A DNA stretch of 64,000 nt from Prasinococcaceae sp. CCMP 1430 (lineage: Eukaryota; Prasinodermophyta; Palmophyllophyceae; Prasinococcales; Prasinococcaceae). The notes beneath the pieces are model-generated. The model was given only the letters and a program-made list of their open reading frames with translations, did no database searches and was not told the origin of the DNA. Positions 51,701-61,026 of the stretch are shown one piece after another. Each line of letters starts with the position of its first letter. Position 1 is the first letter of the stretch. The translations under genes and the position numbers were made by a program. The stretch is from positions 431,662-495,661 of the forward strand of contig RQSC01000026.1 of assembly GCA_013416795.1 (NCBI GenBank), written 5' to 3'.

Positions 51701-52981
51701 GATGGCCTGGCCTCTGTGGCACACAGGGTGGAGAGCGAGGCGCCAGTCTCGAGGCGGGTGAGCGGCGGGCGCGAGCCACCTGCCGCGGTAAAAAAAGCAG
51801 CCGCCGTTCCGGCGTCCCCGCGCTGGAAGTCGTTCCTGTCGATGGCAACGGCAATGCAAGAAGCGGCGCAGGAGGACACAACAGGGGCGGGCGGCCCATC
51901 GGCAGGCACCGGTGGAGCAGCACAGGCGCTCGACCACGCGTGGGACGCGTACGGTGGAGAGCTCTTCAAGGCCGTGCGCATGTTTGATGCCGAGGTTCAG
52001 ATGGCCGGCTCCGAGCGTCTCGCATGTCGTTGCCGTGGCGCGGGCTGCGGCAGCGGCGCCGGACGAGGGCATGCAGAACCCTTCTACTGCCCGTTCCTTC
52101 CATACTGGGGCAGAATGAAAATGAATGAGGAGCGTTCACGTGGGCACGACGAGCATGAGAGCTCTACCATTGACCTCGAACGCGCCGCTGCGGGCAGCAT
52201 GCACATACCCGCGCACCAACCCGCGCCTGCAGATAGCCGCGCGCGCCGACGCAATCGGGCGCGTGGCCTCTTTCCCGTCGCGGAGGTCTGGCGCGTCGAG
52301 CGTCGTCTCCTTCGGTGTTTCAGGGACTCGATTGTGCTCGTCAGTGTCATGGGTCATACGCGCCTCATGGCGCCCGAAGTCGAGGAGGCACTTGGCATGC
52401 TCTACGGCGACAGGCGATGGATGCGCGCCCTGCACGACGGAATTGTCGGGGCACTCGTTGGCATCGTCACCGAGGTCGAGCGCGTGTCGCAGGGGGGGAA
52501 AAGCGCTGGAGTCGATCCCAGTCACGCAGGTGATGGGGAGGGAGACTGCGTGAGCTGCGCGGCCGTCCGTGAGCACCTCAACAGCGCCTGGCGGTCGCTC
52601 GAGGGCGTGACCGCCGCGCACGTGCATGTGCTGGCCGAGCTCGATGCGTTGCAGCACGAGCGCTCGCTCGAGGTGCTGGGCCGAGGGAAGGGGGGCGGGG
52701 CTCAAGGTAATGACGCGACCAACGGCGACGACGCAGGGGATCGTGCGGCCGAGGTCGCGTCTGAGAGCGCCAGCAGGGCCTCCCCAGCTCTCGAACTCGA
52801 CCGCCATCGCCGCGCCGCATGGTTCGCCGTGTTGCGACTGATAGAGCTCAGCAGCAGCCCGGCCGACCACCACAGGCGCGTGCTGCGCTCGCGCGCTTTT
52901 ATTGCGCTCATGCGACGCCTGCTGCTGGACCTGGGCGAGTTCGCGTCCGCGGTGGAGGATCTCGCCAGCGCGGCGCCGTAG
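48796..52981 (+). CDS. FUSC/ALMT-type membrane protein
   Basis: Resembles the fusaric-acid-resistance/aluminium-activated malate transporter superfamily, multi-pass membrane proteins that move organic anions or other solutes. Exons 48796-49185 and 49325-52981 (GTGCGC...CAG, phase 0) give 1348 residues. Hydrophobic helices sit in an N-terminal bundle (LLASIVVVILHSLD, ALGSFLGLAVG, FVFVTNVVGSALAAAGLV, TTAISTFVGVTAGAIITLV). A second bundle is near residues 730-880 (LRPALAAIPLTAIGFWALD, LVGTIAVGFLSGAIALLH, AWQFLIIALATSVF, GIVAILLAVLFVMQ). Large soluble helical and low-complexity segments separate and follow them. Two half-bundles around a soluble domain are typical of FUSC proteins. Substrate is not predictable. 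The donor could also be read three bases earlier. Confidence 0.7.
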
Positions 52982-54035
52982 CGCCCCGTGGTGGCCATGG
53001 CTGGCTCGTGAACGATCCGAAGTTCTCTTCGGCCGCGGCCAAGTCAACGATGGTCACGGCGTGGTGTCGAGCCGCGCCAGGCTTGTCATTTCCCGCCGGC
53101 GGGGAAAATAAAAAAGTCGTGCTGATTTTGCTATGTTGACCGTGTTTTTTACGGTTCGGAAAGAGTCGATGAGTGCGCGTGCATTGTGACGGTACGTTTG
53201 CCGCATGGGACAGGAAAAAACGGATGTTCGACCAAAATGTTTTATTTAAAAAAGCAAAAAAGAACGACCCGATAGATTCGTTTTGACATCCGTGTTTTTT
53301 TTCTGAGATGGGGGAGGCCGCCGGCACTCTTGACAGGAGCGCGCGCGGTTTCGTCCCCGCGACCCGCCGGCTTTTGCCCACCGGCCGAGGGGCGGTTCCC
53401 CGACCGATGCCAAGCGGGCCGGTTCCCCGAGGCGGCGGCGCGCGCGCGCGGGGGGGCTCGGACGGGCGCGAGAGAGCGCGCCACGCGGTCCCAACCCGGG
53501 CCAGCCAGGGTGGCGCGCGCTCACGCGCCACCCTGGCTGGTCCGAGGGCCCCGGCGGCCGGGCCGCCTCGACTCCTACAGAACAGTGTACGAAAAAGCCT
53601 TTCAGAGGGAACTGACCTTTCGCCTCTGCGCGCAGCTTTCGGTCGGGGAACGGCGCGGCGGGCGGCAGAGCCGTCGCGCGGGTGACGCCCGCGCGCGATC
53701 GGTTCCCCAACAAACACCAAGGCTGTCATCAACACGCCCCCCACCGAGCACGCCATCAAAGTGCACAGGAAAAGCGGATTGCGAGCCCACGCGAGGCGCT
53801 CCACGTGGGGCGCGATATTTGCTCGCACGATACACTTTTGCGTTCCCCGGTCGCCCGCTGGTGGGCGTGTGCCTGACACGCGCCCAACTCCACGCACGGC
53901 ACGAACGGGCACGCGGGCGCGCGGCCTCGCCCGCAGCGCGGTGCATGTTGAAAGATACAGGTTAGCCGAGCGCGCGCGCCGCCGAAAGGGCGCGCGCCTC
54001 CGCACCGGCCGCGACGGCGCGCGTGGCGGGCACAT
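52982..54035. other. 1-kb spacer with AT-rich block and hairpins
   Basis: No gene is seen. The first third (53100-53310) is unusually AT-rich for this genome and contains an imperfect inverted repeat: A(6)CGGATGT at 53215-53227 against ACATCCGTGT(6) at 53286-53300. A perfect 17-bp hairpin follows at 53501-53540. The last ~100 bp before the N is GC-rich and may belong to the FEA1-like gene's upstream region. Confidence 0.55.
53501..53540. repeat. Perfect 17-bp inverted repeat (hairpin)
   Basis: Arms CCAGCCAGGGTGGCGCG (53501-53517) and CGCGCCACCCTGGCTGG (53524-53540) are exact reverse complements separated by six bases. Further pairing with one G-T wobble extends the stem to about 53497-53544. 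It lies in non-coding DNA. Confidence 0.9.
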
Positions 54036-54036
54036 N
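54036..54036. other. Single N: likely collapsed gap
   Basis: The FEA1-like coding frame begins at this base without start codon or signal peptide, so the N-terminal part is missing here. Confidence 0.7.
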
Positions 54037-55031
54037 TCTACTCCAACGGCAAGAACTCGGCGAAGGGCTCTGGCCTGCGCACGCTCCAGGGCATGGCCCA
54101 GAAGGACCTTTCGGCCGAGCCGCTGGCCACGGGCTTCGTGACGCTCTACGGCGCCACCGACTTCCTGGACACGTACATGGTTGCCGCGCTCGACGGCACC
54201 GGCGACTTCGAGGGCATGAGCGACGACGTGCGCGTCGTGGCCGCCAAGAAGAACATGCAGGCCATCCTGGTGCTGTACGCCAACCACGAGGCCGTGGAGG
54301 CGCTCGAGCAGGCCGAGCTGGGCGTGGCCCTCAACGCACCCAAGGCGTCGGGCTCCAACAACATCTACTACGACGAGTACTACGCCTTCTGGTACGGCCT
54401 CACCGGCGAGAACGCGCCCGCCGAGGTCACCCGCAAGAGGGACGCCGACTTCGGCACCGACGTGCTCGGCGAGGCCTTCGCCTCCTTCGCGGCGGGCCGC
54501 GAGGCGGCGCTCGATGCCGACGTGGCCGGCATCGAGGCCGCCCAGGAGGAGATCAGCGCGGGCTTCCTCAAGACCTTCCTCCAGGCGACCCTCAAGTACA
54601 GCTACAAGGTGCAGGCCGGGACCGGCGACGACGGCGACTGGGCCGAGGGCTACACGTACTGGCGCGTCGTGTCGGGCATCGTGGCGGCCGAGAACCTCGC
54701 GGCCGCCAAGGCCATCGACGAGCTCCTGTGGCCGGCGCCCAGCCGCGACGCCCTCGCGGATGACGTGTACTGCCAGATCAAGTCCAAGATCGAGGCCGCC
54801 CTGCCCATCAAGGGCGTGACCTACGCCGACCTCGGCGAGCTCACCCAGGACCACGGCAAGGGCATCGTCATCTCCGCGGACGCGTGCGTTGCCTTCGATG
54901 AGGAGGAGGAGGAGGCGGACAGCCCCGCCTCGGAGGAGGAGGAGGAGGCGGACAGCCCCGCCTCGCGTGCCCAGGTCAGCCTGCTCGGCGCCGCCCTCGT
55001 GGGCGTGGCGTCCGTGGCGCTCATGCTGTAG
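54037..55031 (+). CDS. FEA1-type iron-responsive surface protein, 5' partial
   Basis: Resembles algal FEA1 (H43) periplasmic/surface proteins, secreted under iron deficiency and linked to iron assimilation. About 330 residues are present, starting YSNGKNSAKGSGLRTLQGMA. Other stretches are FVTLYGATDFLDTYMVAALD, NNIYYDEYYAFWYGLTG, YWRVVSGIVAAENLAAAKA and VYCQIKSKIEAALPIKGV. Codon use is very uniform and GC-rich at third positions, as in highly expressed genes. The C-terminus has two exact copies of an acidic unit (EEEEEADSPAS, 54900-54965) and then a hydrophobic tail VSLLGAALVGVASVALML, which looks like a GPI-anchor signal. The signal peptide is lost at the N. Role in iron uptake is inferred from the family. 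Confidence 0.68.
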
Positions 55032-55369
55032 GCACAGCCGCAGCATGGGGCTGGGAGCGCTTGTGTTCTGCTTATGCGCCAATCTCATCACGAACGAGAC
55101 CTAGCTAGCTAGCTGTGCAGCTCGTCTGAAATCTAGCTCTAGTAGCTAGCCAGTCCCAGAGACAGAAAGGTAAAACAAGATCTCAATCAACTTCCGTACG
55201 TAGATGGCCCTTTACATTCGCCGTGTGCAGCACTCCCCTCGTGCTTCGATTCCGAGCCCCACACCGCGCGCGCGCGGCGCGGCCGCACTGACCTGCGCAG
55301 CTCGTACCCCTCGGTAGTGACCCGCCTGGGGCACGATAGTACTCCAAGAGGTTGCGAGGGTGGCCAGCC
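55032..55369. other. Convergent spacer with CTAG-rich tract
   Basis: 338 bp between the FEA1-like and amine oxidase stops. It includes repeated CTAG units (55101-55112 and further copies to 55150). No gene is seen. Confidence 0.5.
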
Positions 55370-57807
55370 TCAGCCGGCGAGCGCCGGGGGCAGACGCACG
55401 GCGGCAGCGGCGAGGCGAGGGCGGCCCGCGCCAACGCGGGCTCGCCTCTGCCGGTGGGGCGCGCGTTCGGGCCGCGCGGGGCGACGGCGCCCTAGAAATA
55501 GGGCGGGGACGGCGCCCCGCCTTCCTCCGACGCCTGCCGCGGCTGCGGCCGGGCTGCCGTCTCCGCCCTCGCTGCAGCACCCGTCCTGCCTGCTTGCAGC
55601 GGACCGCGACGGCGGCAGGTCGATGCCGGGATTGCAGAGCGAAAATCCATCGGGCTTGAGATGGAAGCCCGCGGACTCGCACGGCATGACGGGGAAGTCC
55701 TCCACTCTCGGAACGTGCGTGACACCGAACGTGTGCCACAGCACCACGTCCTCGGCCACGATGCTTTCGTCGGCCTCAACCCATTCCAGCAGGCCCCCGC
55801 CGTCCCCGGTGCTCTGGACGGTGTACTCCCCCGCCGGGTAGCGCTCGTCATCCGAGTAGCGAGTCACCCAAAGGCTCTTCGTGGCGAAGCCACCGCGCTT
55901 CGCAACTGCCGATGAGGGCGCCGTGATGAGCACCTGAGAGCTATGGGCGGGCACGAGTTTGTAAGCGGTCGGCTTCCCGCTGATGGGGTTCTCGCGCTGG
56001 CTCTCGATCCGCCACGTCCGCGAGCGCGCTGGGTCGCCGAGCCGGGCCGCCTGCTTCTCGCTCTCGAGTCGGGTGTACTGCGGCACGAAGGCGTTCCCGT
56101 AGGGGTTCGTCTCGGCGTCGACGGGGAGCGGGACGACTTCGGACTCGACCACCGTGTTCGAGTCGCCGTCGACGCTCATATCGAGGCGTGCGCTGAACAT
56201 GTGCTGGTGGACCTGGGCGTTCACCCCCGGGGCAACCAGCGTCCCGTGCGCCGGGGCCGGCCCCTCACCGGGCGACAGCTGGTTGGTCGAGAGCTCGCCG
56301 CTGAGCTTGATCTCGAGCTCGATCGAGCCATCCATGCTCAGGTACCAATAGAACAGGTACTCGTAATTCACCACGGTGGCGATGCTCGAGATCACCAGCC
56401 GGCGCGCGCGGCGCGACTCCGAGTGGCCGGTCCTGTACTCGACGTGCTTCCACATGAGTCCGACGTCCTCCTCGTGCATGCATATGGCCTTCTTCACTTC
56501 GTAGGGCTCGCCGCTGGAGTCCGCGAGCGTGGCGTCGAAGTACCGTATGTGACCCAGGCAATCGCAGCCCAGCTCGAGCGAGTTCGCGCAGTACCCCAGG
56601 CCGTAGTCGCCCACGTCGAACGCGCACTTGCGCGCGTAGGTCGATGCGGGGTCCCCGTAGGGCACGGCCATCTCAACGAGCGAGGCGCGCCACAGCACGG
56701 GCCTGTCCTGGAACCTGACGTCGCTCAGGACGATCCCTTCGCGGTAGTTAAATCCGAGGTGGAGCTCCCAGCCCTGCCAGCGCACCGTGGACCCGTCGAC
56801 CGAGAAGGAGGGCCCCTCGGGCTGGGTGATCTCGAGCGGCTTCGGCACGTCCTCGCGCCACTCGCTCGGGAGGACCTCGTTCCTGGCCAGCCCGTCCCGA
56901 TGGTAATTGTACGGCGCCGACGGCATCGGGGCGTACGCAGGCTCTGCCTGGTCGACGTGCACGACCTTCCGCGACAGCAGGTCGACCACGGGCACGCAGG
57001 CGATCGGGTGCGCGTATGCGTTATCGGCGGCGTCGCTGCGACCGTAGAGGAACGTCTGCACCAGGCGCTTCGTCCCGCCGCCCATAATGTCCGCCTCGGC
57101 CGGGCCGCCCGCGAGGTGCACGCTCCAGGGGTCCTGTTTGAATAGGGAGCCGGCGCGGCCCGTGCACGTCAGTGCTGCGCGCGCACGATGGCCATGTCCG
57201 AGCCAAGAGCTCGGGGAACCACCAGGACAAAATGCGCGCGCGTGCAGAGGTCGCGCGCGCGAGCCATCGAGCTGAAACGCCGCGACGCGCCATCAGGCTC
57301 CAACATGGGCGGACCGATGCCGCCGACCGGATCACGTACCGCTACGATCTCGTCCATGCTCCCGATCCCGTACTGCTCGCGGAGGAGCGCCGCCACGGAG
57401 GCGTCCGCGCGGACAATCTCCTCGGCGAGCGCGCAGTCGTCCGGCGAGAGGAGCGGCTGCGCCCCGTCGGAGAGCTTCGAGAGAGACGCCACCACCCCCT
57501 TGGAGCCAGAGAGCCCGCCGACCTCCACCTCGTACGAGTTGCCAGCAGGGAGCACCGTCGCGATCACCTCCGCCCGCCTCTCGGGCGGTGGCTGCTCGGA
57601 GCCCGATGAGCCCTTGGTAGCAAGCCATGCCTTTACCTCAGCCTTGGGCGGCGGTTTTAATGTCACCGCCGCGAAGCGCACGACGCTCGTCTCGTCGCCG
57701 CCGAGGGCGAGCAGCTCCTCCCTCGCCGCCGCCGCCGCCGCACGCACCTCGTCACCGTCCAGCTCGTCGAGCGGGTGGCGCGTCCCCGTCGCCGCTGCAA
57801 TGGCCAT
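55370..57807 (-). CDS. Copper amine oxidase (topaquinone type)
   Basis: Oxidises primary amines to aldehydes with release of ammonia and peroxide. Exons 57807-57340 and 57133-55370 (intron 206 bp, GTACGT...CAG, phase 0) encode 743 residues; the splice restores IVADPWSVH. The topaquinone precursor lies in NYEY (Tyr about 413). The catalytic-base region is AFDVGDYGLG (about 330). Copper ligands are the HQH pair (about 466) and the histidine in WHTFGVTHVPRVEDFP (about 631). AGFHLKPDGFSLCNPGIDLP ends the conserved fold. The final ~90 residues are an arginine/alanine-rich extension that may be an unspliced tail. No clear signal peptide is visible (MAIAAATGTRHPLDELDGDE), so a cytosolic or peroxisomal place is possible. 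Confidence 0.92.
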
Positions 57808-59101
57808 CCTTTCCCCTCTCGCTGGGAGGTCCCGCTCCGCTCACACACCGCGACGAGTCTACCACGGTCCCACCACCCCGAAGCAGTGCGCGGCGTGGTC
57901 CAAGCACCCGTACAGAGCCTCCTCCGAGCTGGGCTGGGAACAGCGCACCGAGGGGAGAGTGTGGAGTGGGACTCCCCAGCCCTCCGCCCGCTCCCCCGCC
58001 CCGCCTGCGCGCGCGCGCTGTGGCGCGAAAAGCGGCGGCCCGCCCGCCCGTGAGCTTGGACGCGCCGTGGCCGGTACCGTGCCGTCGGAATTCCTCGTCT
58101 CCTCGCGGCCCCGCGTGCGTGCATGCGCCCGCCATCGTGCCCGCATGCGCGCGCGCGCGTGCGCGCGCGCCGTGCTCACCCCCTCCACGCCCGCAGTCGA
58201 CACCCCTCAGCGCACGCAGCGCGCGCGACGTCACTCGGGCAGACGGGCCCACAGCGCCTCTTCAACGGACGGAGGGGTCCACGAGCGCGAAGCAGGCTGT
58301 GCGTGTGGGACCCCGACGACGCATGCGTATCACATCCGTGCGCGCGCGTTTGTTTGTGTTTGTTTACATGACGGCATCGCGTGCCGCGTCCATGCGGGAG
58401 CTCGCGTGCGTGGCATGAGCGACCACGTGATACCATGATCAGCGCGTGCATAACACCATCACCTAAGCACCCGCCCGAGAATAGTCGTGGGCGCCGCGTG
58501 CCTGCCACGTCGGACCACCCCTGACTGGATCCTCGACCTGGGAAATGAGCGCGCGCAGACCGGCGCGCCGGGCACGGCAATGTGAGTCAGTGACTCGGTC
58601 AATCGCAATCGGGTCACGAAAAATGAGGCTCGCGCCTTCCGAGCTTCGACCTACGCGGGGGTTGAGAGCTCCGAGGGGAGCGTGAACGCCCCGTCGCAGA
58701 TCGAGGCTCGGAAGGCGCGCGCCTCAATTTTGTGGACCTGGTTGCGATCTACGCGCGTTTTTTTGTTTTTTCCCCCGCCGGTCTTTGTCTTCGTCAGCGG
58801 CGCGACGATGCGGTGCGGCACCGCGGGGCGCTGCGCGCAGCAGCCGCGGGCGTGCCGGCGGGTGGCGGGTGGGGTGATGCCACAGGGCCGCGGGACGGAT
58901 ACCAGTGGCGGGCAGACGGGCGGGTGGGCGGGCTGCGGCGGCGAGGCGCAACAGCAGCCTCCGAAAGAGCGCCGGTAAGTGCTCCGAGGCCGCTCGCGGG
59001 CGGGGCGCCGGGACGCAGTCCCTATCGCCCGTCCCAACTATCGCAGTGGCGGCTGCTGGTCCCCGGCACGGGCGGGCGGCCCAGCAGGCGCGGCGGCAGC
59101 G
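57808..59101. promoter_or_regulatory. Divergent spacer amine oxidase / PAP2 phosphatase
   Basis: About 1.3 kb without conserved coding sequence. It contains the foldback element at 58619-58731, a T run near 58759-58773, and a GTAAGT at 58976 followed by CAG sites before the PAP2 ATG, which could be a 5'-UTR intron. Confidence 0.5.
58619..58731. repeat. Foldback element, 42-bp imperfect inverted arms
   Basis: The arms 58619-58660 and 58690-58731 are inverted copies matching at 35 of 42 positions, with a perfectly matched 14-bp core (CGCGCCTTCCGAGC in the left arm) and a 29-bp loop. The outer ends are A/T runs. It could be a small MITE-like foldback, or a transcribed hairpin. No target-site duplication is obvious. 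Confidence 0.8.
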
Positions 59102-60816
59102 ATGGGCAGCATGGCGTCATCCGAGGAGGGGCGCCCGGTGCCCGCACCCGCGCCTCCTGCGGGCGACACAGCGGCACCGGCGGCACCCGCGGAGACCGCC
59201 GCTGCCACCACTGAGGGCGCGCCTGTGCCGCCCGGGCCGCAGGCCATGCAGGCCGGAGGGAGCGCGAAGGAAGGCGCCAGTGGCACCGTCGCCGTCGCCA
59301 TCGACGACGGCGGCGAGACCAAGGGCAAGGCGACGGACCTTGCCACCGACAGCCAGATGAGTCAGATGACGGATCTGACCCACAACAGCCGGGTCCTGAG
59401 TTTCCTCGCGGAGCACGAGACGGCCTTTCACGCGACGTGCTGTGGCTGCGGGGGCGATCGGGTCTACGCTGACGCGCGTCAGCGCGTTGCAGGCCTCGTA
59501 GGCTTTGCCATAAGCGCGCTGGCCTTCCTGCCTCCTCTCATAGTCGACCAGGCGGGTGGTGGGGAAGGCGCCGTCACAGAGGTGGCCGCATTTTTCGAGC
59601 GCGATCCTATGCTGTCGCAGCGCAACGACTCCAGCGAGGTGCGCTTGGAGCACAGGCCGCGCTGCCAATGACTGGCTGCTGCTGCCCCCCGCCCCCCCCC
59701 CCCCCTTCCCACTTTGCGGCAGCACGGTGCTGACCCACCCGGACGCGATGCGCGCCTCCCGCATGGCGCGCGAGCATAGGTGCCAGACTGGCTCCTTTTC
59801 GTGCTCGCGCTCGTCATCCCGTCGGTGTTCATCCCCACCTGCCAGCGCGCACTGCGCGTCTGCCACGAGCGCGAGCTTGCCGACTACGCGGCCTTCCGCG
59901 CGCTCCTGCGTTTGGACCCGCTCGCGCTCTTCCTGCGCTTCTTGACGGCCTTCGGGTGGACCATGGCCATCACATTTATGCTGAAACTCTACTGCGGCAG
60001 GCTCAGGCCCAACTTTTTCGCTTCCTGCAACTACGCCGGCTACGCCGACGCGATCAACAGCGGCGACGAGACGCAGTACCTGTCCGAGACCGTGGCCGGT
60101 GCATTTGGAGACTATGGCAAGTGCGAGTTTCCCAACGACGAGTGGCGCTCCGCGCAGAAATCGTTCCCGTCAGGCCATGCGTCCTTGTCATTCGCGGGGC
60201 TCACCTGGATGGGCTACTATAGCGCGCTGGTCGTGCGCGCATGCACCACCCGCGGGCACGTCCTGAGAGAGCTGGCGGTGGTCCCGTTCGCCGCCTGTCT
60301 CGTCGGCGCATTCCTGATCGCAGGCTCACGCGTGAGGGACCATCACCATCACTACGGTGCGTGGGCGCAGCTGCATCGGTTGCTCGACTCGGCCTGCGCC
60401 CCCCCCAGCTGCCCCGAGCCCGCACCAGCGCCTCCAACCGGGCGCGCAGACCCCGTGTAGGTACCTTTTCCTACGCATGCTCGCGCGGCGCAATGCATGC
60501 ACCGCGCTGACAACATCTTGCTTGGCGCGAGCTGATGCCAGCCGACATCACCGCGGGAGCGTGCATTGGCTTCGCGGTAGCGACTGGGTCGGTCGTGCTC
60601 TCGCTTGCGCCCGCCGTTGCGTACCCTGCGACGCCCGAGGAGCACTTCGACGCCCACGCGCCACCCGGCGCGCGCGTGAGATCTGCAAGCGACTGGGTTC
60701 GCCGACCTGAGCGCAAGCGCGACACCGACGAGGACGCAGGCCAGAGCAGCGCCAAAAAGACGCTGGGGGCGGGGCTGCCGTCGGTGGACGAGGAGGTGTC
60801 CGCGGTCGACGCGTGA
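59102..60816 (+). CDS. PAP2-family lipid phosphate phosphatase
   Basis: Integral membrane phosphatase acting on phosphatidate and related lipid phosphates. Exons 59102-59638, 59780-60356 and 60542-60816 (donors GTGCGC and GTGCGT; acceptors TAG and CAG; phases 0 and 1) encode 462 residues. The three phosphatase motifs are present: KLYCGRLRPN, SFPSGHASLS and SRVRDHHHHYADIT; the last is completed only by the second splice. Hydrophobic helices surround them (VAGLVGFAISALAFLPPLIV, WLLFVLALVIPSVF, FGWTMAITFMLKL, FAACLVGAFLIAG, GACIGFAVATGSVVLSLA). The long N-terminal ~120 residues are alanine/proline-rich with a GDRV...-linked cysteine pair. A possible 5'-UTR intron lies just upstream. Confidence 0.9.
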
Positions 60817-61026
60817 CGGATGCGAGCTCTCTTCGTCGACTCCTCTTGATGCATGCCACACCCAAGCAAGACTAGCGCGCTCTCCGCAGAGCTGTCGATA
60901 GCACAGACTGTTTCTTGTCGTATCACCACCGCGGCAGCGACATGAGGCGGACGCGCTCCGCTTGCGATCGCTACAGTCACGACATTACAGGCGGGCGCGG
61001 GGCGCCCGCTTGACCAGCCCGGGCGC
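60817..61026. other. Convergent spacer PAP2 / HECT ligase
   Basis: 210 bp between facing stop codons; nothing else is seen. Confidence 0.5.

Noticed and set aside
52908-55091. Long minus-strand open frame (727 codons) across the FEA1-like gene and its spacer
   Set aside because: It is a shadow: AT-poor DNA rarely yields stops, and the plus-strand frame carries the recognisable protein. It also crosses the N at 54036.
55101-55150. CTAG repeats as a possible site-specific recombination or terminator signal
   Set aside because: This is a simple short repeat in a 3' spacer with no paired structure or second site.
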